DNA of 8,853 nucleotides from an uncultured Planctomycetaceae bacterium (GTDB taxonomy: Bacteria; Planctomycetota; Planctomycetia; Pirellulales; Pirellulaceae): contig CAIXSC010000002.1 of NCBI GenBank assembly GCA_903921945.1, positions 1 to 8,853 on the forward strand, written 5' to 3'. A program made the position numbers and the translations under genes. How positions within the stretch are numbered: position 1 is the stretch's first letter; each line of letters starts with the position of its first letter. Below, piece by piece: positions 1 through 6,431 of this stretch. The notes under the pieces are model-generated. The model was not told where the DNA came from. It made no database searches and was given only the letters and a program-made list of their open reading frames with translations.

Positions 1-126
1 GATGCCAACTTTTGGTCCCGGCCCAAGGTGCCGGTGAACCTCGATCGCACACCCGGTCACGCGATGAGAGAATTCGTCGGATTCTTTCTTCTTGACCTTC
101 TTGACCTTCGTGTCCTTCGTGGTGGC
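1..126 (-). pseudogene. GxxExxY-family protein, degraded N-terminal fragment (cut by window edge)
   Basis: Read on the minus strand from 126 down to 1, the frame encodes a Lys/Thr-rich leader (TTKDTKVKKVKKKE, positions 123-82) followed by SHRVTGCAIEVHRHLGPG (69-16). This closely matches the N-terminus of the GxxExxY family as I remember it (typically ELSHRIIGAAIEVHRHLGPG, then GLLESAY), a small PD-(D/E)XK-related family of unknown function. Two things suggest a broken gene. An in-frame TGA at 127-129 stands directly upstream, with no ATG, GTG or TTG before the conserved block. And the signature GxxExxY is absent: after GPG the frame reads PKVGI and runs off the edge, which could be an indel or a deletion. 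The family call is from memory. The pseudogene call is inference and could change with the sequence left of position 1. Confidence 0.5.
85..120 (-). repeat. 9-bp tandem repeat (about four units) encoding the leader of the GxxExxY remnant
   Basis: On the plus strand the units are TTTCTTCTT (85-93), GACCTTCTT (94-102), GACCTTCGT (103-111) and GTCCTTCGT (112-120). On the minus strand this is an ACGAAGGAC-type nonamer array in phase with the codons, giving TKD/TKV/KKV/KKK. From memory, ACGAAGGAC-like nonamers often sit at the 5' end of GxxExxY genes and supply a low-complexity N-terminus, which fits the frame here. Confidence 0.7.
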
Positions 127-521
127 TCAAACCGGTTCGTATGATCGACGCCCCGATCGGCGAACGACAATAGGTTGCCGGGCGTCAACGAATTGGGGCC
201 ATCGGGGATTCATGTGAGTCCCGCCGAAGATTTGTGCCTCGCCCAACTTCCGAGCCACGGCGCAAGCCGGCGAGGCTTGCGCCGCGGGATTTTCAGAGGC
301 ATCGCGCAGGTTTCCAACGATTTTTTTAATCAGCAACCGCTGGCGCAGTAACTCCGCCAGGGGCCGGCTGCACCTTGGCGCACGCTGCGACTCCTGCGAT
401 GGCGACCCACAGGAAACCCGGAGGGACCGCCCTTTTTCATCACACGCAAACTTTTGAACCGAATCGGCTTGTCGCTCGCTGTTTCGGTCTCAAGCGATTG
501 TCCGGGGTGTGTCTCCCACGC
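127..521. other. Gene-poor stretch downstream of the minus-strand operon
   Basis: This holds no coding region I can support. A 69-codon minus frame (336-127) begins at TTG, has no ribosome binding site and resembles no family I know. A plus frame open from the left edge to TGA at 142-144 also looks accidental. Visible structure is limited to the perfect hairpin at 259-283, a run of seven T near 320-328, and a 6-bp stem (CTGGCG 340-345 with CGCCAG 355-360). No convincing terminator for the gene ending at 522 was found. Confidence 0.5.
259..283. repeat. Perfect 10-bp inverted repeat with 5-nt loop
   Basis: The left arm GGCGCAAGCC (259-268) and right arm GGCTTGCGCC (274-283) are exact reverse complements around the loop GGCGA. 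Neither strand has a proper T-tract after the stem (plus strand: GCGGGATTTTCAG), so it is a poor intrinsic terminator. It could be a dispersed intergenic palindrome or a processing/stability hairpin for RNA leaving the operon. The structure is certain; the role is unknown. Confidence 0.6.
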
Positions 522-2306
522 CTATTTCTTGCGGTCGCTAAGTCCCTTGGGGACGAAGCGGAGCGACTTCACGGCGACGGCTCCGCCCATCGGCAAATCT
601 TGAACGGCGAGCCGCAGTTGATGTTTGCCGCTGCGCCGCACCGTCAGATGCAAAATGTCGGTGCGGAATTTGTCGGGCGAGCCCGTCGGTTCCACCGCGT
701 TCGCCTTCGGCTCTTCATCGTCTACTTGCAAGGCGAATTGAGCGCCGCGGCTTTCATCTCCGGCTGCGTACACAAGTTCCACGCGGAAGATGTCGGGTTT
801 GGCGAGCCGGAAGTTCCAGACCAGCGTTTGCTCGGCGTTGGCCCAGCCGACGACCACTTGGTCGTCGCCGCGGGTTTCGAGCGTCAGGCCCATCCCTTCT
901 CGCTCCGCCGTTTGGGCCGAGAAGTGCAGTTCGCCAGTCCCCTCTTGGATCAATTCCACCGCGCCGAACGGATTGTCGATCGTCGAACGGGTCGTTTGGC
1001 GGCCGCCCGATGCGGCTTTTAAGGCATGCTTGCCGACGACCACCACGGGGCCGCCCGCGTGATCTCCGCTGGCATTGCCCGCGGCATCCATATCCTCGAC
1101 GGACTCTTCAATCAAACCGTCCCGGTCCCCGTTGTCCGCCGCTTGTTTTTCGCTCTGGAGGGCGCCGCTGCGAACCACGATCCACATTGCGAGTATGCCG
1201 CCCACTCCGAGCAGGATCAGCGTCGGCAGAAACCAACTTGATTTGAATAGCGAAGGCGACTGTTCGAGCCCTTCCGCATCGCCGCTGGCGAGCGAGTCGT
1301 CGTCCGAATGAGCAGCCGTTGTGCCCGCGGGTCCGGAATGACGCGCTCCCGAACCGGTTCGGCCTGTCGCCGCCTTGCTTCGCTTTTCCGAGCCCCGACC
1401 GCCAGCCCGTCGGTCGTCCGCCGCTCGTGGGCCGCGACTGCCGGCTGCTCGACTGCCGCCCGTTCGACTGCCGCCTGCTCGTCCCGATTCGCCTTGGCTT
1501 GAACCCGTTTGACCCCTGTGGGCGGTTCCCGACATGGAACCTTCGAGCAACGACGAGTTCCCGGCATGGTGCGCGGACGCCTCGTCCCCGATCGGCGGCG
1601 GGGCCATCGGTGGTGCGGAAATTGGTGGTGCTGAAATCGGCGGTGCGGAAATTGGCGGCGGAGCGATCGGTGGCGGCGCGGCAACTGGCGGCCCGACCGG
1701 CGCCGTACCCGAAGACGGATAGTAAGACGATGGATCGTAGGGTGGCGGGTAGGGAGGTTGCGAATAGGGCGGCGCTTGATTCGGCGGTGCGGGCGAATAA
1801 GCCTGAGCAGCCGGATAAGACGGAGGCGCGCCGTACGCCTGCTGCGCTCCGTAATGCTCGGGCGCGGCATACGGCTGCGGCGCGGCGTACGACTGGGGCG
1901 TGGCATACGGCTGCGGCGCGGCGAACTGCTGAGGCGCGGCGTACTGCTGCGGCGCGGCGTATGGCTGGGGCGTAGCGTATGCCTGCGGTGGCGGGGTCTC
2001 TTCCCAGCCGATCGAGTTCAGCGACTGTCGGCCTCGAAGCACGGTGTCGTACGACGCCTTGGATTGGATGTCGAGCAGGCACAGGCGAGCGACGGAGATC
2101 TCTTTCAACAGCCGCTGCGTGTAGGCCATGCGCGGTCCCGACTGGTAGCGGCGAATCTCCGCCATGCGCTCGTCGGAGGCCGCTTCGATGCGGCGCGGGT
2201 CGGTTTCAAACCGGGGCAGGCCGAGCAACCGATAATGGTCGGGCGGCTGTTCCTGCGGCGGAATTCCCAACCAGCTCAGGTAGGGATCGAAGGCTTCGTC
2301 CGTCAT
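522..2306 (-). CDS. Planctomycete membrane protein: J-like N-domain, repeat-rich linker, one TM helix, C-terminal beta-sandwich-like domain
   Basis: The protein is 594 residues. Residues 1-92 match the module at the start of many planctomycete proteins (WLGIPP at 12-17, PPDHYRLLGL at 21-30, YDTVL at 86-90) and resemble a J-domain lacking the canonical HPD. Residues 109-157 are xYAxPQ hexapeptide repeats; 170-240 are Pro/Tyr-rich and end in APPIS repeats; 270-325 are basic and rich in Gly, Arg and Ser. One hydrophobic helix lies at about 358-379, after a long soluble N-part without a signal peptide, so residues 1-355 are probably cytoplasmic and 380-594 outside. Residues 456-586 look like the beta-sandwich at the end of planctomycete fucosidase/sulfatase-type proteins (LVWNFRLAKPDIFRVELVYA, then VKSLRFVP). 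It starts 52 bp after the FAD oxidoreductase gene and is probably co-transcribed. No strong ribosome binding site is visible. No catalytic motif was seen; a scaffold or sensor role is a guess. Confidence 0.85.
   Translation of the reverse strand: MTDEAFDPYLSWLGIPPQEQPPDHYRLLGLPRFETDPRRIEAASDERMAEIRRYQSGPRMAYTQRLLKEISVARLCLLDIQSKASYDTVLRGRQSLNSIGWEETPPPQAYATPQPYAAPQQYAAPQQFAAPQPYATPQSYAAPQPYAAPEHYGAQQAYGAPPSYPAAQAYSPAPPNQAPPYSQPPYPPPYDPSSYYPSSGTAPVGPPVAAPPPIAPPPISAPPISAPPISAPPMAPPPIGDEASAHHAGNSSLLEGSMSGTAHRGQTGSSQGESGRAGGSRTGGSRAAGSRGPRAADDRRAGGRGSEKRSKAATGRTGSGARHSGPAGTTAAHSDDDSLASGDAEGLEQSPSLFKSSWFLPTLILLGVGGILAMWIVVRSGALQSEKQAADNGDRDGLIEESVEDMDAAGNASGDHAGGPVVVVGKHALKAASGGRQTTRSTIDNPFGAVELIQEGTGELHFSAQTAEREGMGLTLETRGDDQVVVGWANAEQTLVWNFRLAKPDIFRVELVYAAGDESRGAQFALQVDDEEPKANAVEPTGSPDKFRTDILHLTVRRSGKHQLRLAVQDLPMGGAVAVKSLRFVPKGLSDRKK
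1591..1680 (-). repeat. Six 15-bp tandem units inside the membrane-protein gene
   Basis: The plus-strand units begin at 1591, 1606, 1621, 1636, 1651 and 1666, each close to ATCGGTGGTGCGGAA. On the coding strand they give a five-residue PPISA/PPIAP period around residues 210-239. Units differ by only a few bases, mostly synonymous or A/P/S swaps, suggesting slippage-driven growth of the linker with the frame kept. Confidence 0.85.
1867..1992 (-). repeat. Seven 18-bp tandem units inside the membrane-protein gene
   Basis: The plus-strand units begin at 1867, 1885, 1903, 1921, 1939, 1957 and 1975 and resemble GCGTACTGCTGCGGCGCG. On the coding strand they encode the six-residue xYAxPQ repeat. One or two more degenerate copies can be traced down to about 1831. 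Because 18 is a multiple of three, copy-number change would alter linker length without breaking the frame. Confidence 0.85.
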
Positions 2307-2358
2307 GGGCGACAGTTTCCGTCATCGTGGGCCGTGGCTGGCCGGGGAACCTTTGGGA

Positions 2359-4626
2359 TCACTGGCGAATCAACTGAACGGCGTCCGCGACGACGTGGCC
2401 GTCCGTGTCGTCGTTGGATAGGGTGAGCACCGCGTGTTCGCCCGCTTCCCAGTGGAACTTGCCCAAGGAGATGAACCGCTTGTCGATCGGCGGCGTTTTG
2501 CGTTGGTTCATGGTCGTACGGGACTCGCCGCCGCGGTGATGCACGATCACCACCGCGTTCGTCGCGCGATTCGGGTTGGGCGTGTAGGCGAACCGCAGTT
2601 CGTACTCGCCGGCCGCGGGAATCTTCGCGGAAAACCGCAGTCGGCATTTTCCTTTCTGGGCGTTCGCGTCATGCGAGTAGCCGTGGCCGATGTAACCCGG
2701 CACCGAGCTGCTGACGGACCAATTGCCCTCGGCGCGGGCCTCGGCGTCGTCGATGACAATGCCGGCGAGCTGTTTCGGATCGAGGCCGGTCGGGGCGGGC
2801 TTCGTCCACTGCAAGACTTGGCCGTCGGCGGCCAATTTCGCGGCCAGCTTTGGATAGTCGACGCGTTGCACCGACACGTTGGCATCCAGCGACTGGCAGG
2901 CGGCGGTGGCGGCCGATTGTCCGAGCACCATGAACACCGGTTCCATGCGGATCGAACCGTAAGCGATATGCGAAGCGGCCAACGCGACCGGCACGAGCAA
3001 GTTCGCGCATTCGCGTTCCCGTGGCGCCAACGAACGATAGCCGACCGGATACGGCGGGAAACCGCCCACTTGGACGTCGCCTTCATTCCGGGCGTGTCCG
3101 TTCGCGTCGACGTACCGCTGCGTGTTATGCGAGTCCATCGTGTAGGCCGCCAGCCCGACCGGATCGTCGGCGATTTGCCGGCCTTGGCAATGATGCTGAG
3201 TCATAACGTGATCGCACACCATCCGCCGTCCTTCGCGCACATAGATCTGATGCGACCAGCCGCCATGTTCGGGAAATTCGTCGCGGCAATTGCCCCAGCG
3301 GCTGATTTCCTGGCGGATCTTCGCGGGGACGCGGGGGTGGTTGGCGAGCGTCCACATCAGGCCGCGCTGGTATTGCAGATGTTCCTGGAAAATCCGCTCG
3401 CGGGTCGCGTAGTCGCCCTCCGGCCAATCGTAGTTCTTCCCGAGATTGTCGGTCGAGAAGCCGAAGTTGTTGTTGACGTCGGTTTTGCGATTCGGCATCA
3501 GGAACAGGCTCCAAGGCGTCCGGGTTTCGCCCGCCTCGAAGTTGCGCAGCAGCAGCTCATACCGCTGTTCGTCGTAGCCCGCCGGTTTCTCGAACGGGAT
3601 GCGGTTCGCTTCGACATCGGTCACGCACATGCGAAAGTTGTACGCTTGCACGCGGCGGTCGCCCGAACCATCGGGACCGGGCGGACCGGCAACCACGCCC
3701 GGCAACAGACCGCTCGACGGATCCCCTGGTTTCACATAAGGATCAACGCCCGGATGCATTTGGTGCTTGATCGCGTTGCCAACCTGGACACCGTTCAGCG
3801 TTTCGTCGTAGACGGAATTCGCTTCGCGACCCACGTGGAACGAGACACCGGCGCGGGCCATCAAGTCGCCCTCGTAGGTCGCGTCGATGAAGCGCCGGCC
3901 ACGCGCCACGCGGCCGCCTTCCAAGGGAATCGCGACAATCTGGCCGTCGCGTTTTTCGATGGGCTGACGCAGGTCGAGCCGCTGTTGGAAGAGCACCGGC
4001 ACTTGGGCTTCGACGAGCATTTCCCGCAGAATTCGTTCGGCGACGCTCGGCTCGAACGTCCACATCGTATCTTCCTGGCTCTGTTCGCTGGCCCGTCCGC
4101 TGCGATAGTCGGCCGGCTGCTCCCGAGTCCAACTCTCGGGACGCGAATAGTAGACCCGCACTCTGCGGTAAAACTCGCGGCTGATGCCGCCGATGGCCGC
4201 CTTGTTGCCGATGTCGGTCGCGCCCAGCCCACCGCTGGTGAGTCCGCCGATGTGGGCCCCGGGTTCGATCAGGAGCACGGTTTTGCCCATCCGCCGAGTC
4301 TGCACGGCCGCCGCCGCGCCACCCGCCGTCCCGCCGTAAACCACGACGTCGTAAGTCGCATCGAGCGACGGTTCTGGAAAGGCTGGCTGTGGGGACGCGG
4401 GTTGTGAGGCCGCTGGCTGTGGGGATTCGGGTTTTGAGGGCGAGGGTTTTGAGGGCGCTGCTGCTGGTGCTACTGGTGGTGCTGCTGGCGCGCTCGCAGA
4501 TTGCTGACCGGCCGTGCTTCCCCGTCCGGGATTCGTAGACTCGAACCCAGGCGAGCGGACTCCGGCGAACACGGATACGAGCACGGACAAAAACACGGAC
4601 AAAAACAAAGACGTAGACACAGGCAT
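2359..4626 (-). CDS. Secreted FAD-dependent oxidoreductase with C-terminal golvesin/xanthan-lyase-like domain
   Basis: From ATG 4626 the protein is 755 residues. A hydrophobic segment (LFLSVFLSVLVSVFA, residues 7-21) is followed by a Ser/Ala/Pro/Lys-rich linker (about 41-88). The FAD-binding Rossmann motif DVVVYGGTAGGAAAA (93-107), LLIEPG then HIGGLTSGGLGATD, the block DATYEGDLMARAGVSF (248-263), and the closing GSIRMEPVFMVLGQSAATAA (557-576) are typical of the FAD_oxidored family (PF12831). Residues 622-754 (start VIDDAEA, end VVADAVQLIR) match the golvesin/xanthan-lyase-type beta-sandwich. Substrate is unknown. The start is uncertain: the frame stays open to ATG 4797 and ATG 4944. I chose 4626 because the hydrophobic segment follows at once and upstream residues look unlike protein, but this n-region has no positive charge. 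The 4797 start would add an RRK just before the hydrophobic stretch. The gene diverges from the Gfo/Idh gene and precedes the membrane-protein gene by 52 bp. Confidence 0.88.
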   Translation of the reverse strand: MPVSTSLFLSVFLSVLVSVFAGVRSPGFESTNPGRGSTAGQQSASAPAAPPVAPAAAPSKPSPSKPESPQPAASQPASPQPAFPEPSLDATYDVVVYGGTAGGAAAAVQTRRMGKTVLLIEPGAHIGGLTSGGLGATDIGNKAAIGGISREFYRRVRVYYSRPESWTREQPADYRSGRASEQSQEDTMWTFEPSVAERILREMLVEAQVPVLFQQRLDLRQPIEKRDGQIVAIPLEGGRVARGRRFIDATYEGDLMARAGVSFHVGREANSVYDETLNGVQVGNAIKHQMHPGVDPYVKPGDPSSGLLPGVVAGPPGPDGSGDRRVQAYNFRMCVTDVEANRIPFEKPAGYDEQRYELLLRNFEAGETRTPWSLFLMPNRKTDVNNNFGFSTDNLGKNYDWPEGDYATRERIFQEHLQYQRGLMWTLANHPRVPAKIRQEISRWGNCRDEFPEHGGWSHQIYVREGRRMVCDHVMTQHHCQGRQIADDPVGLAAYTMDSHNTQRYVDANGHARNEGDVQVGGFPPYPVGYRSLAPRERECANLLVPVALAASHIAYGSIRMEPVFMVLGQSAATAACQSLDANVSVQRVDYPKLAAKLAADGQVLQWTKPAPTGLDPKQLAGIVIDDAEARAEGNWSVSSSVPGYIGHGYSHDANAQKGKCRLRFSAKIPAAGEYELRFAYTPNPNRATNAVVIVHHRGGESRTTMNQRKTPPIDKRFISLGKFHWEAGEHAVLTLSNDDTDGHVVADAVQLIRQ

Positions 4627-4642
4627 GGACGCGGACGCGGAA
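4565..4642 (-). repeat. Thirteen degenerate hexamers spanning the FAD-oxidoreductase start and signal sequence
   Basis: In minus-strand order the in-phase hexamers are TTCCGC, GTCCGC, GTCCAT, GCCTGT, GTCTAC, GTCTTT, GTTTTT, GTCCGT, GTTTTT, GTCCGT, GCTCGT, ATCCGT, GTTCGC, running from 4642 to 4565. The consensus is about GTCCGT, two codons (Val/Leu/Phe-Ser alternation). The array begins upstream of ATG 4626, contains it, and forms the hydrophobic core of the signal sequence. Confidence 0.7.
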
Positions 4643-4692
4643 ATCAGGCCTTTTCGCCGGCCGTTGCCGGAAACCTGCCGGTTGCTCGGATG

Positions 4693-4721
4693 ATTATCGA
4701 CGGCGGCGGGCCGTGGCCGAA
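4693..4721 (-). promoter_or_regulatory. Weak candidate promoter for the minus-strand operon
   Basis: On the minus strand GATAAT (4698-4693) matches the -10 consensus at five of six positions and lies 17 nt after TTCGGC (4721-4716), a poor -35. A start near 4686 would give a leader of about 60 nt to ATG 4626. This would favour 4626 over the upstream starts, but the -35 is weak and chance matches are common. Confidence 0.2.
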
Positions 4722-4813
4722 CTGGAATGCGGATCGCGGGCGGGACAAGGGTTGATCGGGAGGAAATCCGGGTAAAAACGGCGGAGGACGAGCTCATAGC
4801 GGAACCGGTTGCG

Positions 4814-4842
4814 TTGAACGGTCGGTGGCGCGTCGGTATGCT
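4814..4842 (+). promoter_or_regulatory. Candidate sigma-70-like promoter for the Gfo/Idh gene
   Basis: TTGAAC (4814-4819) and TATGCT (4837-4842) are separated by exactly 17 nt and each match the -35/-10 consensus at four positions. Transcription would begin near 4849, leaving a leader of about 137 nt that includes the hairpin at 4882-4906. Planctomycete promoters are poorly defined, so this is tentative. Confidence 0.3.
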
Positions 4843-4881
4843 GGGGCAAGCCGGTGCGGAACGCATCGCGGGCCCGGGAGG

Positions 4882-4906
4882 TCCGCCGACGCGCTTTTTC
4901 GGCGGA
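4882..4906 (+). promoter_or_regulatory. Hairpin in the presumed Gfo/Idh leader
   Basis: TCCGCCGA (4882-4889) pairs perfectly with TCGGCGGA (4899-4906) around a 9-nt loop, CGCGCTTTT. It lies about 80 bp before the start codon. There is no U-tract after it, so it is not a classical attenuator. It could be an RNA structure or a DNA-level dyad for a regulator. Confidence 0.35.
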
Positions 4907-4971
4907 ATCCACGCGGTGGCTTCCAGTGTAGCAGGCCCAGGCAACGGCGTCGTCCTTGTTTCAGCTTATCC

Positions 4972-4976
4972 AGGAG
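4972..4976 (+). promoter_or_regulatory. Ribosome binding site that fixes the Gfo/Idh start at 4986
   Basis: AGGAG ends 9 nt before ATG 4986, the ideal spacing. The ATG at 4981 is too close and in another frame, and the in-frame ATG at 4956 lies upstream of the site. The start at 4986 also places the twin-arginine motif at residues 24-30. Confidence 0.75.
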
Positions 4977-4985
4977 AGCGATGGC

Positions 4986-6368
4986 ATGTCGGAACAGAAT
5001 TCGGTGAACGTTCCTTCCCCGGCGCCGGCGGCGGCGCGACCCGCGTCGAGCACGTCGCGGCGCGACTTCTTGAAGTCCTCGTCCCTGCTGGTCGCGGGCG
5101 GAGCGGTGGCGGGCACGGTTGCCGGCCCCGGCCTGAGTGTCGCTCGCGGCGCCCACGCCTACGGCAGCGACGTGATCAAGCTCGGCTTGATCGGCTGCGG
5201 CGGACGCGGCACGGGCGCGGCCGTCCAAGCGATGAACACGATGGGCGGCGAAGTGAAGCTGATCGCCATGGGCGACGTCTTCGACGACAAGGTCCAGGCC
5301 GGCTATCGCGGCGCGAAGAGCCAGCATGGCGACAAGGTCGATGTGCCGAAGGACCGCATGTTCTCCGGCTTCGATGCGTACAAGGGCGTGCTCTCCACGG
5401 ACATCGACATGGTGATCCTGGCGACGCCGCCTGGCTTCCGCCCGCTGCACTACGCGGCCGCTGTCGAAGCGAACAAGCACGTGTTTATGGAAAAGCCAGT
5501 CGCCGTCGACGCGGCCGGCGTCCGCAAATGCCTGGAAGCGAACAAGGTCGCCAAGGAAAAGAACTTGGCGGTCGCGGTCGGTTTGCAACGCCGCCACGAG
5601 CCGCGTTACAAGGAAACGATCAAACGCATCCAGGATGGCATGATCGGCGACATCATCCTCGCCCGCGCCTACTGGAACGGCGCCACGCCTTGGGTCCGGC
5701 AACGCGAGGAAAAGATGACGGAAATGGAGTACCAGATGCGGAACTGGTACTACTTCAACTGGCTGTGCGGCGACCACATCGTCGAACAGCACATCCACAA
5801 CCTGGATGTCATCAACTGGATCATGAACGACTACCCGACGATCGCCCAAGGCCAAGGCGGTTGCGAAGTCCGCAAAGGCAAGGACTACGGCGAAACGTTC
5901 GATCATCACTTCGTCGAGTTCAAGTACAAGACGGGCGCGGTCATGTATAGCCAATGCCGCCACATTCCCGGCTGCTGGAACGCCGTCTCGGAACACGTCC
6001 ACGGCACCAATGGATCGGCCGACGTCAGCGGCGCGAAGATTTTCGACGCCACCGGCAAGACGGTTTACAGCTTCGGCCGCGGCGGCGGCGACGGCCACCA
6101 ACAAGAACATCACGACCTGTTCGCCGACCTGCGAGCTGGCCGCCGACCGTTCGAAGGCGAATGGGGCGCGCTCAGCACCATGACCGCGATCTACGGCCGC
6201 ATGTGCACCTACTCGGGCCAGCAACTGACCTGGGAAGAGGCGCTTAATTCCAACGTTGTGGTCTCGCCAGTCGAAAAGTACAAGACGCTGCAGGACGAGC
6301 CGCCCGTCAAGCCTGACGCGAACGGCATGTACGCCCGCCCCGTCCCCGGCGTGACCAAGGTCGTTTAA
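4986..6368 (+). CDS. Gfo/Idh/MocA-family oxidoreductase with twin-arginine signal
   Basis: The protein is 460 residues, a usual length for planctomycete members. It probably catalyses NAD(P)-dependent oxidation or reduction of a sugar, inositol or sugar-derived substrate; which one cannot be told. SRRDFLK (24-30) plus the hydrophobic stretch to about residue 50 is a Tat signal, so the enzyme should be exported folded, probably with its nucleotide bound. Rossmann motif GLIGCGGRG is at 67-75, ATPPGFRPLHY at 146-156 and the family MEKPV at 168-172 with catalytic-type Lys170. GDHIVEQHIHNLDVINW (262-278) is the active-site helix, with His271 and Asp274. HHDLFADLRAGRRP (375-388) is the usual C-terminal block. 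A clear ribosome binding site sets the start. The gene diverges from the FAD oxidoreductase and ends 23 bp before a strong terminator, so it is probably monocistronic. Confidence 0.93.
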   Translation: MSEQNSVNVPSPAPAAARPASSTSRRDFLKSSSLLVAGGAVAGTVAGPGLSVARGAHAYGSDVIKLGLIGCGGRGTGAAVQAMNTMGGEVKLIAMGDVFDDKVQAGYRGAKSQHGDKVDVPKDRMFSGFDAYKGVLSTDIDMVILATPPGFRPLHYAAAVEANKHVFMEKPVAVDAAGVRKCLEANKVAKEKNLAVAVGLQRRHEPRYKETIKRIQDGMIGDIILARAYWNGATPWVRQREEKMTEMEYQMRNWYYFNWLCGDHIVEQHIHNLDVINWIMNDYPTIAQGQGGCEVRKGKDYGETFDHHFVEFKYKTGAVMYSQCRHIPGCWNAVSEHVHGTNGSADVSGAKIFDATGKTVYSFGRGGGDGHQQEHHDLFADLRAGRRPFEGEWGALSTMTAIYGRMCTYSGQQLTWEEALNSNVVVSPVEKYKTLQDEPPVKPDANGMYARPVPGVTKVV

Positions 6369-6391
6369 CCCGACCTTCAGAAATTGCCATC

Positions 6392-6431
6392 CACGCGGCG
6401 TCGAGTGTTCCCTCGGCGCCGCGTGTTTTTT
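6392..6431 (+). terminator. Rho-independent terminator of the Gfo/Idh gene
   Basis: CACGCGGCGTCGAG (6392-6405) pairs with CTCGGCGCCGCGTG (6412-6425) over 14 bp with a single G-U pair and a 6-nt loop, TGTTCC. Six T follow at once (6426-6431). It starts 23 bp after the TAA stop. The reverse orientation has no T-tract, so it acts on plus-strand transcripts. Confidence 0.92.

Larger units (their letters stand above)
4627..4985. promoter_or_regulatory. Divergent control region between the FAD-oxidoreductase and Gfo/Idh genes
   Basis: About 360 bp separate the two divergent starts. It contains candidate promoters in both directions, a hairpin in the presumed Gfo/Idh leader (4882-4906), the Gfo/Idh ribosome binding site (4972-4976), and the upstream end of the hexamer array (to 4642). 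No operator palindrome recognisable as a known regulator site was seen. If the FAD gene really starts at ATG 4797, its coding part would fill half of this region. Confidence 0.5.

Noticed and set aside
1..144. Plus-strand frame open from the left edge to TGA at 142-144, as the tail of a gene
   Set aside because: The opposite strand of the same bases encodes the recognisable GxxExxY block, so the plus frame is more likely its complement.
318..330. Seven-T run as an intrinsic terminator on the plus strand
   Set aside because: No stable stem lies immediately upstream; the hairpin at 259-283 is more than 30 bases away.
127..336. 69-codon minus frame as a small gene
   Set aside because: It starts at TTG without a ribosome binding site, matches no family I know and spans the hairpin at 259-283.
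1591..1992. CRISPR-like array
   Set aside because: The units are contiguous, with no spacers, and are codon-phased within a gene.
1108..2082. 324-codon minus frame and several plus frames across the repeat region
   Set aside because: They are alternative readings of the 15-bp and 18-bp arrays. Repeats without stops in one frame often stay open in others.
2434..4407. 657-codon open frame on the plus strand
   Set aside because: It lies opposite the FAD oxidoreductase, whose motifs are unmistakable. The antisense reading is rich in Arg, His and Val with no domain, as expected from the complement of GC-rich codons.
4794..6224. 476-codon open frame on the minus strand
   Set aside because: It is the complement of the Gfo/Idh/MocA gene; its composition is low-complexity and it has no recognisable motif.
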